The notes: generated from the sequence alone by a model not told the origin. A stretch of 5,067 nt of DNA from an uncultured Anaerotruncus sp. (GCA_910586875.1 CAJUJI010000178.1:1-5067), one strand, 5' to 3'; positions 1 to 4,615 are shown, counted from the stretch's first letter. Made by a program: numbers and translations.

Positions 1-16
1 AAATAATTTTTCTCAT
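1..16 (-). CDS. 5' end of an unidentified leftward gene (first five codons, MRKII)
   Basis: Only the start codon and four further codons (M-R-K-I-I) lie inside the window; the rest is beyond the left edge. The start is well supported. A strong ribosome site, GAGGAGG on the minus strand (27-33), sits 10 nt upstream of the ATG, and a leftward promoter lies about 100 bp further upstream (114-147). A basic residue pair followed by isoleucines would fit the beginning of a signal peptide or membrane anchor, but five residues cannot show that. The product is unknown. The gene matters because the promoter in front of it carries a tetranucleotide repeat in its spacer. A small ATAC-TTTG-GTAT inverted repeat (40-51) lies just upstream of the ribosome site. 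Confidence 0.6.
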
Positions 17-113
17 GGGAAATTTGCCTCCTCATAAATATACTTTGGTATTCATCAGAACCCCCGAAAGTTTTCCACTCTCCAAATAGACAACGCCGAA
101 AGTTCTTAACAAA

Positions 114-147
114 AGTATACTGCCTGCCTGCCTGCCTGCCTTGTCAA
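114..147 (-). promoter_or_regulatory. Leftward sigma-A-type promoter with repeat-filled 22-bp spacer
   Basis: On the minus strand a perfect -35 TTGACA (147-142) is followed by TATACT (119-114), five of six matches to the -10 consensus. The spacer is 22 bp: one A, five GGCA units and one G. The usual optimum is 17 bp, so the present allele should be weak. Losing a single 4-bp unit would give 18 bp and a near-optimal promoter. Transcription would start near 107 and run about 90 nt to the ATG of the gene at the left edge. This is a candidate phase-variation switch. Confidence 0.6.
120..140 (+). repeat. Tetranucleotide microsatellite (TGCC)5
   Basis: Five perfect TGCC units preceded by one further C (21 bp) form an uninterrupted short tandem repeat in otherwise AT-rich DNA. 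It lies exactly between a -35 and a -10 hexamer on the opposite strand. Perfect tetranucleotide runs are prone to slipped-strand mispairing during replication. Confidence 0.95.
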
Positions 148-259
148 CCCTTAATTTTCCACTAATTTTGGCGCTTTTTTCTGTGAAGTTTTCCACACCT
201 TACCTAAAAGTTCTCCACTGCTTACATTTCTGCTGCATATTTACACACATTTTTGCGCA

Positions 260-306
260 AAAAAATTCAGCGAGCCTGCGCCCGCACATGCGGACACAGG
301 CTCGCT
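260..306 (-). terminator. Intrinsic terminator, leftward
   Basis: AGCGAGCCTG (269-278) pairs perfectly with CAGGCTCGCT (297-306). The interior can add a CCGC/GCGG stem (282-285 with 290-293). Reading leftward, the hairpin is followed by GAA and then seven T residues (266-260), so it should end transcripts coming from the glycosylase gene and the putative mini-gene. On the + strand a shorter T run follows after TGTCCCAA, so weak bidirectional activity is possible. Confidence 0.75.
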
Positions 307-367
307 TGTCCCAATTTTTGCAAACCTCCAGAAACTGAAAATTTATGCGGTCATAAACATTTTCGGA

Positions 368-445
368 TTATGGCAACCGTCGCAACAGCCAATATCCATA
401 TGCTGCCGCGCTTACCAATCCCGAAACCGCCGCAATTTCGCCCAA
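368..445 (-). CDS. Possible 25-residue hydrophobic small protein
   Basis: A TTG start at 445-443 is preceded by the near-perfect ribosome site AAAGGAGG (461-454 on the minus strand) with an 8-nt spacer, and a 25-codon frame runs to TAA at 370-368. The residues read G-E-I-A-A-V-S-G-L-V-S-A-A-A at positions 2-15, then Y-G-Y-W-L-L and R-R-L-P at the end. That is a short hydrophobic stretch closed by two arginines, as in single-pass membrane microproteins with the positive end in the cytosol. It lies 59 nt downstream of the glycosylase stop, and the next leftward terminator comes after it, so co-transcription is likely. No family is recognised. The evidence is the ribosome site and the hydrophobic composition alone; chance is a real alternative. 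Confidence 0.33.
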   Translation of the reverse strand: MGEIAAVSGLVSAAAYGYWLLRRLP

Positions 446-504
446 GGTGCACCCCTCCTTTGGGTTAGGGTGCCCACATGGGCATAAAAAACCCCTGCTC
501 GCAG

Positions 505-1065
505 TTAGGAAAGCTCCGCCAGCTTTTCTTTGAGCTTGAGCAAATCGGTCAGCGCATCCGGCTTAGAATACGGATTGCGCAGCAGTGCTGCTGGATGAAA
601 GGTGCCCATCATCAAAATGCCGTTCTTTTCAAAAAATTCGCCATGCTGCTTTGTAACCTTAAATTTTTGATCAATCAATGCACAGGCGGCAATCCGCCCC
701 AGGCAGACGATAATCTTCGGCTGGATCAGTTCGATCTGGCGCTCTAAATAGCCGCCGCACGCGCTGATTTCGTCCTTTTCGGGGTCGCGGTTTTGCGGCG
801 GGCGGCATTTGACCATATTTGCAATATAAACGTTTTCCTTGCGGGAAAGCCCAACATGCTTTAGCATTTTATCCAGCAATTGACCGCCGCGTCCAACAAA
901 CGGCTCCCCTTGTAAATCCTCATTTTCACCCGGGCCTTCCCCGATAAACATGACCTTTGCCTGCTCGTTGCCCACCCCAAACACTACATTGGTACGGGTT
1001 TTGCTCAGCTTGCAGCCCTGGCAGCTCAAGGCTTTCTGCCGCAGCTGCTCAAAGTTTTCTGTCAT
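505..1065 (-). CDS. Family 4 (Fe-S) uracil-DNA glycosylase
   Basis: This 186-residue enzyme should remove uracil from DNA, arising from cytosine deamination or dUTP incorporation, as the first step of base-excision repair in the cytoplasm. Family-4 hallmarks are visible. The G-E-G-P-G-E-N-E-D motif is at residues 42-50. G-G-Q-L-L is at 60-64. K-C-R-P-P-Q-N-R-D-P is at 86-95. H-P-A-A-L-L-R is at 157-163. Four cysteines (C15, C18, C87, C103) are placed to bind the [4Fe-4S] cluster. Length is normal for the family. I chose the ATG at 1065 because GGGGAGG lies 7 nt upstream; an open frame continues 20 codons further upstream without a comparable site. The gene is divergent from pduL and has its own extended -10 promoter. 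Very confident of the family. Confidence 0.95.
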   Translation of the reverse strand: MTENFEQLRQKALSCQGCKLSKTRTNVVFGVGNEQAKVMFIGEGPGENEDLQGEPFVGRGGQLLDKMLKHVGLSRKENVYIANMVKCRPPQNRDPEKDEISACGGYLERQIELIQPKIIVCLGRIAACALIDQKFKVTKQHGEFFEKNGILMMGTFHPAALLRNPYSKPDALTDLLKLKEKLAELS

Positions 1066-1126
1066 TCTCCTGCCTCCCCTGGTTGTTTTTGTCGTCCGTA
1101 TAGAGTGCGCGGTTGTTCCATTCATT

Positions 1127-1135
1127 ATTATAGCA
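1127..1135 (-). promoter_or_regulatory. Extended -10 promoter for the uracil-DNA glycosylase
   Basis: On the minus strand a consensus TATAAT (1132-1127) is preceded directly by TGC, giving the extended -10 form TGN-TATAAT. No good -35 lies at 16-18 bp. The start would be near 1120, leaving a leader of about 55 nt to the ATG at 1065. Confidence 0.6.
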
Positions 1136-1177
1136 TACTGTCACAAAAAATCCAGGAAACTTTTTCTGTATGTATGG

Positions 1178-1206
1178 TTGCAAAACCGTATAAAATGGCG
1201 TACAAT
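1178..1206 (+). promoter_or_regulatory. Promoter for pduL
   Basis: TTGCAA (1178-1183) and TACAAT (1201-1206) are separated by exactly 17 bp. The start would be near 1213, about 33 nt before the ATG. Both hexamers, and the longer string TTGCAAAAC, are shared with the small-RNA promoter at 3502-3530. Confidence 0.7.
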
Positions 1207-1245
1207 AATATAGTAAAACCAAATTTGAAATGGAGGATTTACAAA

Positions 1246-1824
1246 ATGTCTATGTCCGAAAAATTCATTGTTGAAACTTCCGCGCGCCATCTGCATGTTA
1301 CAGAGCAGGATCTTGAAACCCTGTTCGGCAAGGGCGCACAGCTGCATTATAAAAAGGAACTTTCCCAGCCTGGCCAATACGCTTGCGAGGAGCGCGTGAA
1401 TGTTGTCGGGCCAAAGGGCACCATTAACATGTCTATCATTGGGCCATGCCGCCCTGTTACCCAGATCGAGGTTGCATACACCGATGCACGTGCATTGGGC
1501 TTAACCGTTCCATGCCGTGAATCCGGTGATATCGCCAACAGCGCTCCCTGCAAGCTGGTGGGGCCTGCTGGCGAGGTCGAGCTGACCGAGGGCGTTATCG
1601 CTGCAAAGCGCCACATCCATGTAGACCCCGAGTTTGCACAGCGCAACGGCCTGACCGATAAGGAGATTGTCTCGGTTAAAATTGACACCGCCGAGCGTTC
1701 GCTGGTGTTTGGAGATGTTGTCTGCCGTGTGAATCCGGCATACCGCCCAGCCATGCACATCGATACCGATGAGGCTAATGCAGCCGGTTGCTCCGGTGAG
1801 GTTTGGGGCGTCGCAATCAAATAA
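1246..1824 (+). CDS. pduL: PduL-type phosphate acyltransferase (phosphotransacylase)
   Basis: This 192-residue protein interconverts acyl-CoA (propionyl- or acetyl-CoA) and acyl phosphate, which acetate/propionate kinase can use for ATP synthesis. The duplicated PduL signature is clear: A-R-H-L-H-V at residues 13-18, R-E-S-G-D at 91-95, E-L-T-E-G at 112-116, K-R-H-I-H-V at 121-126 and M-H-I-D-T-D-E-A-N at 170-178. From known PduL structures, the histidines H15, H17, H123, H125 and H171 and the glutamate near 115 are the likely zinc ligands, and R91 probably contacts phosphate. There is no N-terminal extension resembling a microcompartment targeting helix and no shell genes nearby, so a cytosolic fermentative role is inferred. 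GGAGG at 1232-1236, 9 nt before the ATG, fixes the start; an open frame reaches back to 1105 but crosses the promoter. The gene appears monocistronic. Confidence 0.93.
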   Translation: MSMSEKFIVETSARHLHVTEQDLETLFGKGAQLHYKKELSQPGQYACEERVNVVGPKGTINMSIIGPCRPVTQIEVAYTDARALGLTVPCRESGDIANSAPCKLVGPAGEVELTEGVIAAKRHIHVDPEFAQRNGLTDKEIVSVKIDTAERSLVFGDVVCRVNPAYRPAMHIDTDEANAAGCSGEVWGVAIK

Positions 1825-1834
1825 TCGCCTTTCC

Positions 1835-1869
1835 AAGCGGTGGGATGTTATGCGTCCCACCGCTTTTTT
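1835..1869 (+). terminator. Intrinsic terminator of pduL
   Basis: AAGCGGTGGGA (1835-1845) pairs perfectly with TCCCACCGCTT (1855-1865), with a 9-nt loop and a six-T run (1864-1869). It lies 10 nt after the pduL stop. Confidence 0.92.
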
Positions 1870-2024
1870 CTATTATCGCTCATGACAGCGCATCATCTGC
1901 GTGCAGTTGTTGTAAAGCGACCGGTTTCTAGCTTAAAGATCGCGTAAAAATCCTTGCGCTTGCTGCTTTTACATCCTGCAATAAATTTTGTCGTCATAGT
2001 TCTATATTTTTTTCCAAAAAAGCG
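1870..2024. other. Intergenic stretch without a recognisable feature
   Basis: Between the pduL terminator and the tRNA promoter I see no open frame with a ribosome site, no convincing hairpin with a T run, and no repeat. The right end is T-rich just upstream of the -35 and may act as an upstream promoter element. Confidence 0.5.
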
Positions 2025-2053
2025 TTGACAAAATTCCACAGCCGCGCTATAAT
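2025..2053 (+). promoter_or_regulatory. Consensus promoter of the tRNA operon
   Basis: TTGACA (2025-2030) and TATAAT (2048-2053) are both perfect and separated by 17 bp (2031-2047). An AT-rich tract lies just upstream. The start would be near 2060, about 24 nt before the first tRNA. This is a very strong constitutive-type promoter, as expected for stable RNA. Confidence 0.92.
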
Positions 2054-2060
2054 ATAAAAG

Positions 2061-2076
2061 CTGTCAGAAATGACAG
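2061..2076 (+). other. Hairpin in the tRNA precursor 5' leader
   Basis: CTGTCA-GAAA-TGACAG forms a perfect 6-bp stem capped by GAAA, a GNRA tetraloop. It starts about at the first transcribed base and ends 7 nt before the mature tRNA-Gln. It may protect the 5' end or guide leader processing by RNase P. Confidence 0.55.
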
Positions 2077-2083
2077 AGAATAT

Positions 2084-2154
2084 TGCCCGATTGTGTAAGG
2101 GTAGCACGACAGACTCTGACTCTGTTTGTCTGGGTTCGAATCCTAGTCGGGCAG
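2084..2154 (+). tRNA. tRNA-Gln (anticodon CUG)
   Basis: A full cloverleaf can be drawn. The acceptor is TGCCCGA (2084-2090) with TCGGGCA (2147-2153). The D arm is GTG/CAC. The anticodon stem is ACAGA (2109-2113) with TCTGT (2121-2125), with loop CTCTGAC. The T arm is CTGGG-TTCGAAT-CCTAG. The anticodon is CTG at 2116-2118, reading CAG (Gln). The discriminator is G2154. CCA is not encoded and must be added by the CCA-adding enzyme. It is the first tRNA of a two-gene operon. Confidence 0.93.
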
Positions 2155-2156
2155 TT

Positions 2157-2184
2157 AGAAGTGGCAGTGAAAGCTGCCATTTCT
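2157..2184 (+). other. 11-bp hairpin between the two tRNAs
   Basis: AGAAGTGGCAG (2157-2167) pairs with CTGCCATTTCT (2174-2184), ten Watson-Crick pairs and one G-T wobble, around the loop TGAAAG. It fills almost the whole 34-nt spacer between tRNA-Gln and tRNA-Pro. No T run follows, so it is not a terminator; a role in nuclease separation of the two precursors is inferred. Confidence 0.6.
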
Positions 2185-2188
2185 ATTT

Positions 2189-2262
2189 CGAGGTGTGGCT
2201 CAGTTTGGTAGAGCGCTGCGTTCGGGACGCAGAGGCCGCAGGTTCAAGTCCTGTCACCTCGA
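2189..2262 (+). tRNA. tRNA-Pro (anticodon CGG)
   Basis: The cloverleaf is complete. The acceptor is CGAGGTG (2189-2195) with CACCTCG (2255-2261). The D stem is GCTC/GAGC. The anticodon stem is CTGCG (2216-2220) with CGCAG (2228-2232), with loop TTCGGGA. The T arm is GCAGG-TTCAAGT-CCTGT. The anticodon is CGG at 2223-2225, reading CCG (Pro). The discriminator is A2262 and CCA is not encoded. An integrase gene ends 74 bp downstream, so the 3' half of this tRNA is the probable attachment site of the mobile element. Confidence 0.95.
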
Positions 2263-2266
2263 CTGC

Positions 2267-2311
2267 AAAAGGCCGCTTGAGAAAGCTTCTCAAACGGTCT
2301 TTTCTTTTTTT
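2267..2311 (+). terminator. Terminator of the tRNA operon, possibly bidirectional
   Basis: AAAAGGCCGCTTGAGAA (2267-2283) pairs with TTCTCAAACGGTCTTTT (2287-2303) with only minor mismatches, around a 3-nt loop, followed by C and seven T residues (2305-2311). Leftward, the hairpin is followed by TTTTG, so it could also end int transcripts arriving from the right. Confidence 0.88.
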
Positions 2312-2312
2312 G

Positions 2313-2332
2313 TAACACACAGAATAACACAC
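2313..2332 (+). repeat. Direct repeat TAACACAC x2, possible integrase arm sites
   Basis: Two exact TAACACAC copies (2313-2320 and 2325-2332) are 12 bp apart, between the tRNA terminator and the int stop codon. Short direct repeats beside the attachment core are typical arm-type or accessory sites for tyrosine integrases. That role is inferred from position only. Confidence 0.3.
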
Positions 2333-2335
2333 TTG

Positions 2336-3478
2336 CTATTTTTCCAGAAGCGTTTGAAACAGTGTCCCAACAGCCCGAGCTATTTCTTGCGACTCCCCTG
2401 TAAGTTCATGGCCATACTGTCCAAAGGTATCCATGTCCTGTGAATGCCCTACAAGTGGCTTCACCATTCCGGCAGGAAGATGCTTTGCAATCGAAACAAA
2501 TGTATGTCTTAATTCATAGAGAGAAATATGCGGAATGTCGTTTGCCTCCTGATACCGGCTCCATCGGTGCAGATATGTATGCTGGTTTGTGATCTGGAAA
2601 AATGGCGTTTCATCGGTACAGTCAATTCCGCTTTTCTTCAGCAGCGCTAGTTGTTGCTCATAGGCTTGTTGGCTTAATGGATTCATCGTAAACGCGCGGA
2701 TGGCATTCTGGTTTTTGCCTTGTGTTTCCTCTCCCTGTGCGTTGATTGAGCGCCTAATCTGTATCGTTCCGTTGCTTTGGATGTCACCAATGCGCAAACC
2801 CAGCAGCTCGCCTGGCCGCAAGCCGCTCGACACCTGAAAGCGATAAGCATAAATGTATTGGTCAAATACCCGCTGGTGATTTTGAATTGTTGTGTCTATT
2901 GAAAACAATTTCGACAGGCTATCCGGTTGTAAGATCGTCTTTCCCTTATAGCGGGCACCGTCTGGAATGGTCAAGGATTCTGGGTTTAGGCTGGTTGCCC
3001 GCTCTTTTACCCGGCACCATTTTATGAATGATACAATTTCAGACTTGATTTTCATGAGCGTTTTTCTTGATAAAGGCAGCTGCTTTGGCCGATGCTGTGT
3101 ATTGTCTTTTTTAAACGAGCCGTGCTTATAGGCATCGTCAATAATATTTTGCAGATTCCCCTCGGTGATTCGGTCAATCTTCAAATGCCCGATTTTAGGC
3201 AAAATATAGTTTTCACCGATACCAGCAACATTCTTATAATTTGATAGCGATGTTGTGTTTTTGCAGCGCTGCAAATACTTTTCCCATAGCTTGCTTACCC
3301 GTTGGCCTGCGACTACACCATCATCAAGCCAGGCATCCGCTTTTGCATTGCATTCACGCTGGCCGGTTCGGCCGCGCGTAGAGCTGTAAAATGAACGTCG
3401 CTGCCCATCCTTTTGTACATTGATTTGCCAGCGCTTATACTTCTCGCTCCAGACTGCGGTATTGATTCTTTTTCCCAT
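2336..3478 (-). CDS. int: Tyrosine recombinase (integrase)
   Basis: This 380-residue site-specific recombinase should integrate and, with an excision factor, excise the element at the adjacent tRNA. The N-terminal part (about 1-60) looks like an arm-binding domain with the pattern N-T-A-V-W...R-W-Q-I-N-V. A core-binding domain follows (about 60-165) and then the catalytic domain. Catalytic residues are R221 in S-G-L-R-P-G-E, a probable K255, R324 and H325 in Y-E-L-R-H-T, H345 in V-G-H-S and the nucleophile Y355 in G-Q-Y-G-H. The usual HxxR histidine is Tyr321. Start: ATG at 3478 with AAAGGTG about 9 nt upstream; the frame extends to a TTG at 3529 that lacks a ribosome site. No convincing int promoter is seen, so it may depend on read-through from immA. 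Length is normal and the gene appears intact. Confidence 0.93.
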   Translation of the reverse strand: MGKRINTAVWSEKYKRWQINVQKDGQRRSFYSSTRGRTGQRECNAKADAWLDDGVVAGQRVSKLWEKYLQRCKNTTSLSNYKNVAGIGENYILPKIGHLKIDRITEGNLQNIIDDAYKHGSFKKDNTQHRPKQLPLSRKTLMKIKSEIVSFIKWCRVKERATSLNPESLTIPDGARYKGKTILQPDSLSKLFSIDTTIQNHQRVFDQYIYAYRFQVSSGLRPGELLGLRIGDIQSNGTIQIRRSINAQGEETQGKNQNAIRAFTMNPLSQQAYEQQLALLKKSGIDCTDETPFFQITNQHTYLHRWSRYQEANDIPHISLYELRHTFVSIAKHLPAGMVKPLVGHSQDMDTFGQYGHELTGESQEIARAVGTLFQTLLEK

Positions 3479-3501
3479 TAAAAAAACACCTTTCCAAGCC
3501 C

Positions 3502-3530
3502 TTGCAAAACGGCCCAAAAGGTGGTACAAT
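3502..3530 (+). promoter_or_regulatory. Rightward promoter in the int-immA gap
   Basis: TTGCAA (3502-3507) and TACAAT (3525-3530) have a 17-bp spacer, the same hexamers and spacing as the pduL promoter. It points away from int, towards the immA stop, and no protein gene follows before the terminator at 3579-3613. Confidence 0.6.
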
Positions 3531-3536
3531 CACAGC

Positions 3537-3613
3537 AAGAGCTTATAGATTTTTTGAGTGGGTTTATAGGCTTATCTTATCCGTCTCCTGTTGGCGCAGG
3601 AGACGGATTTTTT
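3537..3613 (+). ncRNA. Probable small RNA (~77 nt), antisense to the int leader
   Basis: A promoter (3502-3530) and a strong intrinsic terminator (3579-3613) bracket about 77 nt without a ribosome site or usable reading frame. The predicted RNA has an AU-rich single-stranded 5' part of about 42 nt, including a U6 stretch, and ends in a GC-rich 12-bp hairpin with a U tail. It fills the gap between the immA stop (3617-3619) and the int start (3478) on the opposite strand, so it is complementary to any int message whose leader enters from immA. By analogy with antisense RNAs of mobile elements it may limit integrase synthesis. The RNA is inferred; its 5' end is a guess of a few nt. Confidence 0.5.
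3579..3613 (+). terminator. Strong intrinsic terminator on the + strand
   Basis: ATCCGTCTCCTG (3579-3590) and CAGGAGACGGAT (3597-3608) form a perfect 12-bp stem with loop TTGGCG, followed by a six-T run (3608-3613). On the minus strand the hairpin is followed by AAGATAAG, with no T run, so it should not stop immA transcripts going into int. Confidence 0.88.
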
Positions 3614-3616
3614 ATG

Positions 3617-4078
3617 TCAATGTAGAGTTTCTAGCCTAGCTAGGGACTTTTTTATTATATCAAATTTGTATTGTACTAGACTTTCTGGTAATCCAAAAAT
3701 ACAGGCAATTTGTGAAACTGTAAAGCCTTGATATTCTAATAGTTCATCATCAGGATAAAGTAAATGAACCATGAAACGATTTGCTTCATTCTCTAAGCGA
3801 TTTACTGAAAATAAAGTAAACTCCTGTAAAAATGGAGTATTAGCTTTAGGGTGCATTACTGCATGGCCTAGCTCATGACCACAGGTCATAAGTTGTTGTG
3901 GTTTTGGCATGTCGTTATTGATATGAATAAATTTCTGCCGATAGCATTGGTTATAGTAGCCTCGGATATTTCCCAACGGTTCAAAGCAGGTAATAATATT
4001 TCGTTGTTTTGCCATTTCAAAAGGATCACGAGTGGCGTACTGGGCACATAAAGTCTCAACCATTCCCTTAATTTCCAA
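3617..4078 (-). CDS. ImmA/IrrE-family metallopeptidase
   Basis: This 153-residue protein carries the zinc protease motif H-E-L-G-H at residues 68-72, followed by R-L-E-N-E-A-N-R-F at 94-102, whose glutamate (E98 or E96) should be the third zinc ligand. That is the ImmA/IrrE (COG2856) arrangement. In ICEBs1 and related phages the homologue cleaves the element's repressor after DNA damage or a cell signal, releasing excision genes. The repressor gene lies immediately upstream, 12 nt away in the same direction, which strongly suggests it is the substrate. The start is a TTG at 4078 with AGGGGG 8 nt upstream; the nearby ATGCGC is out of frame and stops quickly. The C-terminal part (about 118-145) resembles a small helical, HTH-like segment. 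Cytoplasmic, no signal peptide. Substrate specificity is inferred from context. Confidence 0.88.
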   Translation of the reverse strand: MEIKGMVETLCAQYATRDPFEMAKQRNIITCFEPLGNIRGYYNQCYRQKFIHINNDMPKPQQLMTCGHELGHAVMHPKANTPFLQEFTLFSVNRLENEANRFMVHLLYPDDELLEYQGFTVSQIACIFGLPESLVQYKFDIIKKSLARLETLH

Positions 4079-4090
4079 TGCGCATTCCCC

Positions 4091-4513
4091 CTATTTTTGA
4101 TATTTCTTAGGGGTATACTTTTTCTTTGCTATTTTCTTACCTATTTCCATACTATTCTTTAGGCTTGTCAATAAAAGTTCTCGTGTAATATCGTCAAGAG
4201 GCTCTCCATCAAACATTAGTCCATCTTGACTGTCTTCTAGCTGTGCTAGCGTTTCTTCCAGTCTGCGAGAAATATCGCGTTCATCTTTTGGGGTAAGGAT
4301 AGGCTCTTCTTTTTGTTCCGTTTCGTTTCCTAACAGAGTATTGATAGAAACCCCAAAATAATTAGCGATTTTGTTCAATGTTTCACCATTAGGCGTAGCA
4401 CCTGTATTTTTCCATTTCGTTCCTATTGTTCTACTTAGTCCAATTTCTATGGTTGCTTTAGTTACACTAACTCCTTTTTTCTGGCATAACGCACAGAATA
4501 TGTCATAGAACAC
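4091..4513 (-). CDS. XRE-family (cI/ImmR-like) repressor
   Basis: This 140-residue DNA-binding protein has an N-terminal HTH of the XRE type (about residues 4-63; recognition region around V-T-K-A-T-I-E-I-G-L-S-R at 17-28, then I-A-N-Y-F-G-V-S-I-N-T-L-L at 49-61). It is followed by a charged linker and a helical C-terminus with G-L-M-F-D-G-E-P-L at 98-106 and a lysine-rich end. This layout is common in repressors of Firmicutes prophages and ICEs. It should silence the divergent promoter at 4573-4601 and its own gene, and be removed by the ImmA-like protease encoded downstream. The start is GTG at 4513 with AGGAG 8 nt upstream. A leftward promoter is not clear; TTGTCA opposite 4574-4579 may be its -35, which would overlap the rightward -35. 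Confidence 0.88.
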   Translation of the reverse strand: MFYDIFCALCQKKGVSVTKATIEIGLSRTIGTKWKNTGATPNGETLNKIANYFGVSINTLLGNETEQKEEPILTPKDERDISRRLEETLAQLEDSQDGLMFDGEPLDDITRELLLTSLKNSMEIGKKIAKKKYTPKKYQK

Positions 4514-4546
4514 AACATCAACTCCTATTTTTTGTATAAGAAATAG

Positions 4547-4566
4547 AAGCTAACTTTTTTCAGCTT
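4547..4566. promoter_or_regulatory. Candidate repressor operator 1
   Basis: AAGCT (4547-4551) and AGCTT (4562-4566) form an inverted repeat around an AT-rich centre, in the divergent intergenic region just upstream of the rightward -35. Read on the minus strand it begins AAGCTGAAAAA, similar to AAGCTTAAAAA at 4625-4635. Role inferred. Confidence 0.35.
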
Positions 4567-4572
4567 TTGGTA

Positions 4573-4601
4573 TTGACAAGATAACTTTAGTAGTCTATAA
4601 T
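4573..4601 (+). promoter_or_regulatory. Consensus rightward promoter of the element (Pcro/Pxis-like)
   Basis: TTGACA (4573-4578) and TATAAT (4596-4601) are perfect and exactly 17 bp apart. The start would be near 4608, leaving a leader of about 125 nt before the ATG at 4733. A promoter this strong facing away from a repressor gene is expected to need active repression; it would drive the Cro-like gene and what follows. Confidence 0.9.
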
Positions 4602-4615
4602 AAAAGCATAAAACC

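Larger units (their letters stand above)
66..218 (-). repeat. Five same-orientation 13-mers (RAAAGTTYTCCAC type) around a promoter
   Basis: On the + strand the copies are GAAAGTTTTCCAC (66-78), GAAAGTTCTTAAC (98-110), CTTAATTTTCCAC (150-162), TGAAGTTTTCCAC (184-196) and AAAAGTTCTCCAC (206-218). All point the same way. Their ends are 32, 52, 34 and 22 bp apart, close to whole helical turns, so a bound protein would see most of them on one DNA face. Three copies lie upstream of the leftward promoter and two lie downstream of its -10, one of those over the likely start site. The copy at 184-196 extends to TGTGGAAAA on the minus strand, one mismatch from the DnaA box TGTGGATAA. They may be regulator sites or DnaA-type boxes; the binding protein is unknown. 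Confidence 0.6.

Noticed and set aside
61..220. Chromosomal or plasmid replication origin based on the DnaA-like words
   Set aside because: Only one copy comes within one base of the DnaA box, no AT-rich unwinding element with dnaA, dnaN or rep genes is visible, and the repeats centre on a promoter; kept only as an open alternative.
141..468. Two overlapping + strand frames across the left control region
   Set aside because: They run through the 13-mer repeats and the terminator hairpin, have no ribosome site, and have low-complexity translations.
478..747. Open frame on the + strand opposite the glycosylase
   Set aside because: It is antisense to a conserved enzyme, lacks a ribosome site, and encodes no recognisable protein.
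1105..1245. N-terminal extension of pduL
   Set aside because: It would cross the promoter at 1178-1206; the ATG at 1246 has a good GGAGG site and begins the family-typical sequence.
1347..1860. Long open frames on the minus strand opposite pduL
   Set aside because: They lie wholly within or opposite a well-supported gene and its terminator, have no ribosome site, and resemble no family; they follow from the codon bias of pduL.
2070..2443. Open frames across the tRNA operon
   Set aside because: They translate tRNA genes and the terminator; the cloverleaf structures explain this sequence.
2683..2865. 60-codon minus-strand frame inside int
   Set aside because: It is a shifted-frame shadow of the integrase catalytic domain with no start signals.
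3479..3529. 17-codon N-terminal extension of the integrase from a TTG
   Set aside because: No ribosome site precedes the TTG; the ATG at 3478 has one.
3579..3613. Terminator for the immA-repressor transcript
   Set aside because: The T run is on the + strand side; leftward the hairpin is followed by AAGATAAG, so it should not stop leftward transcription.
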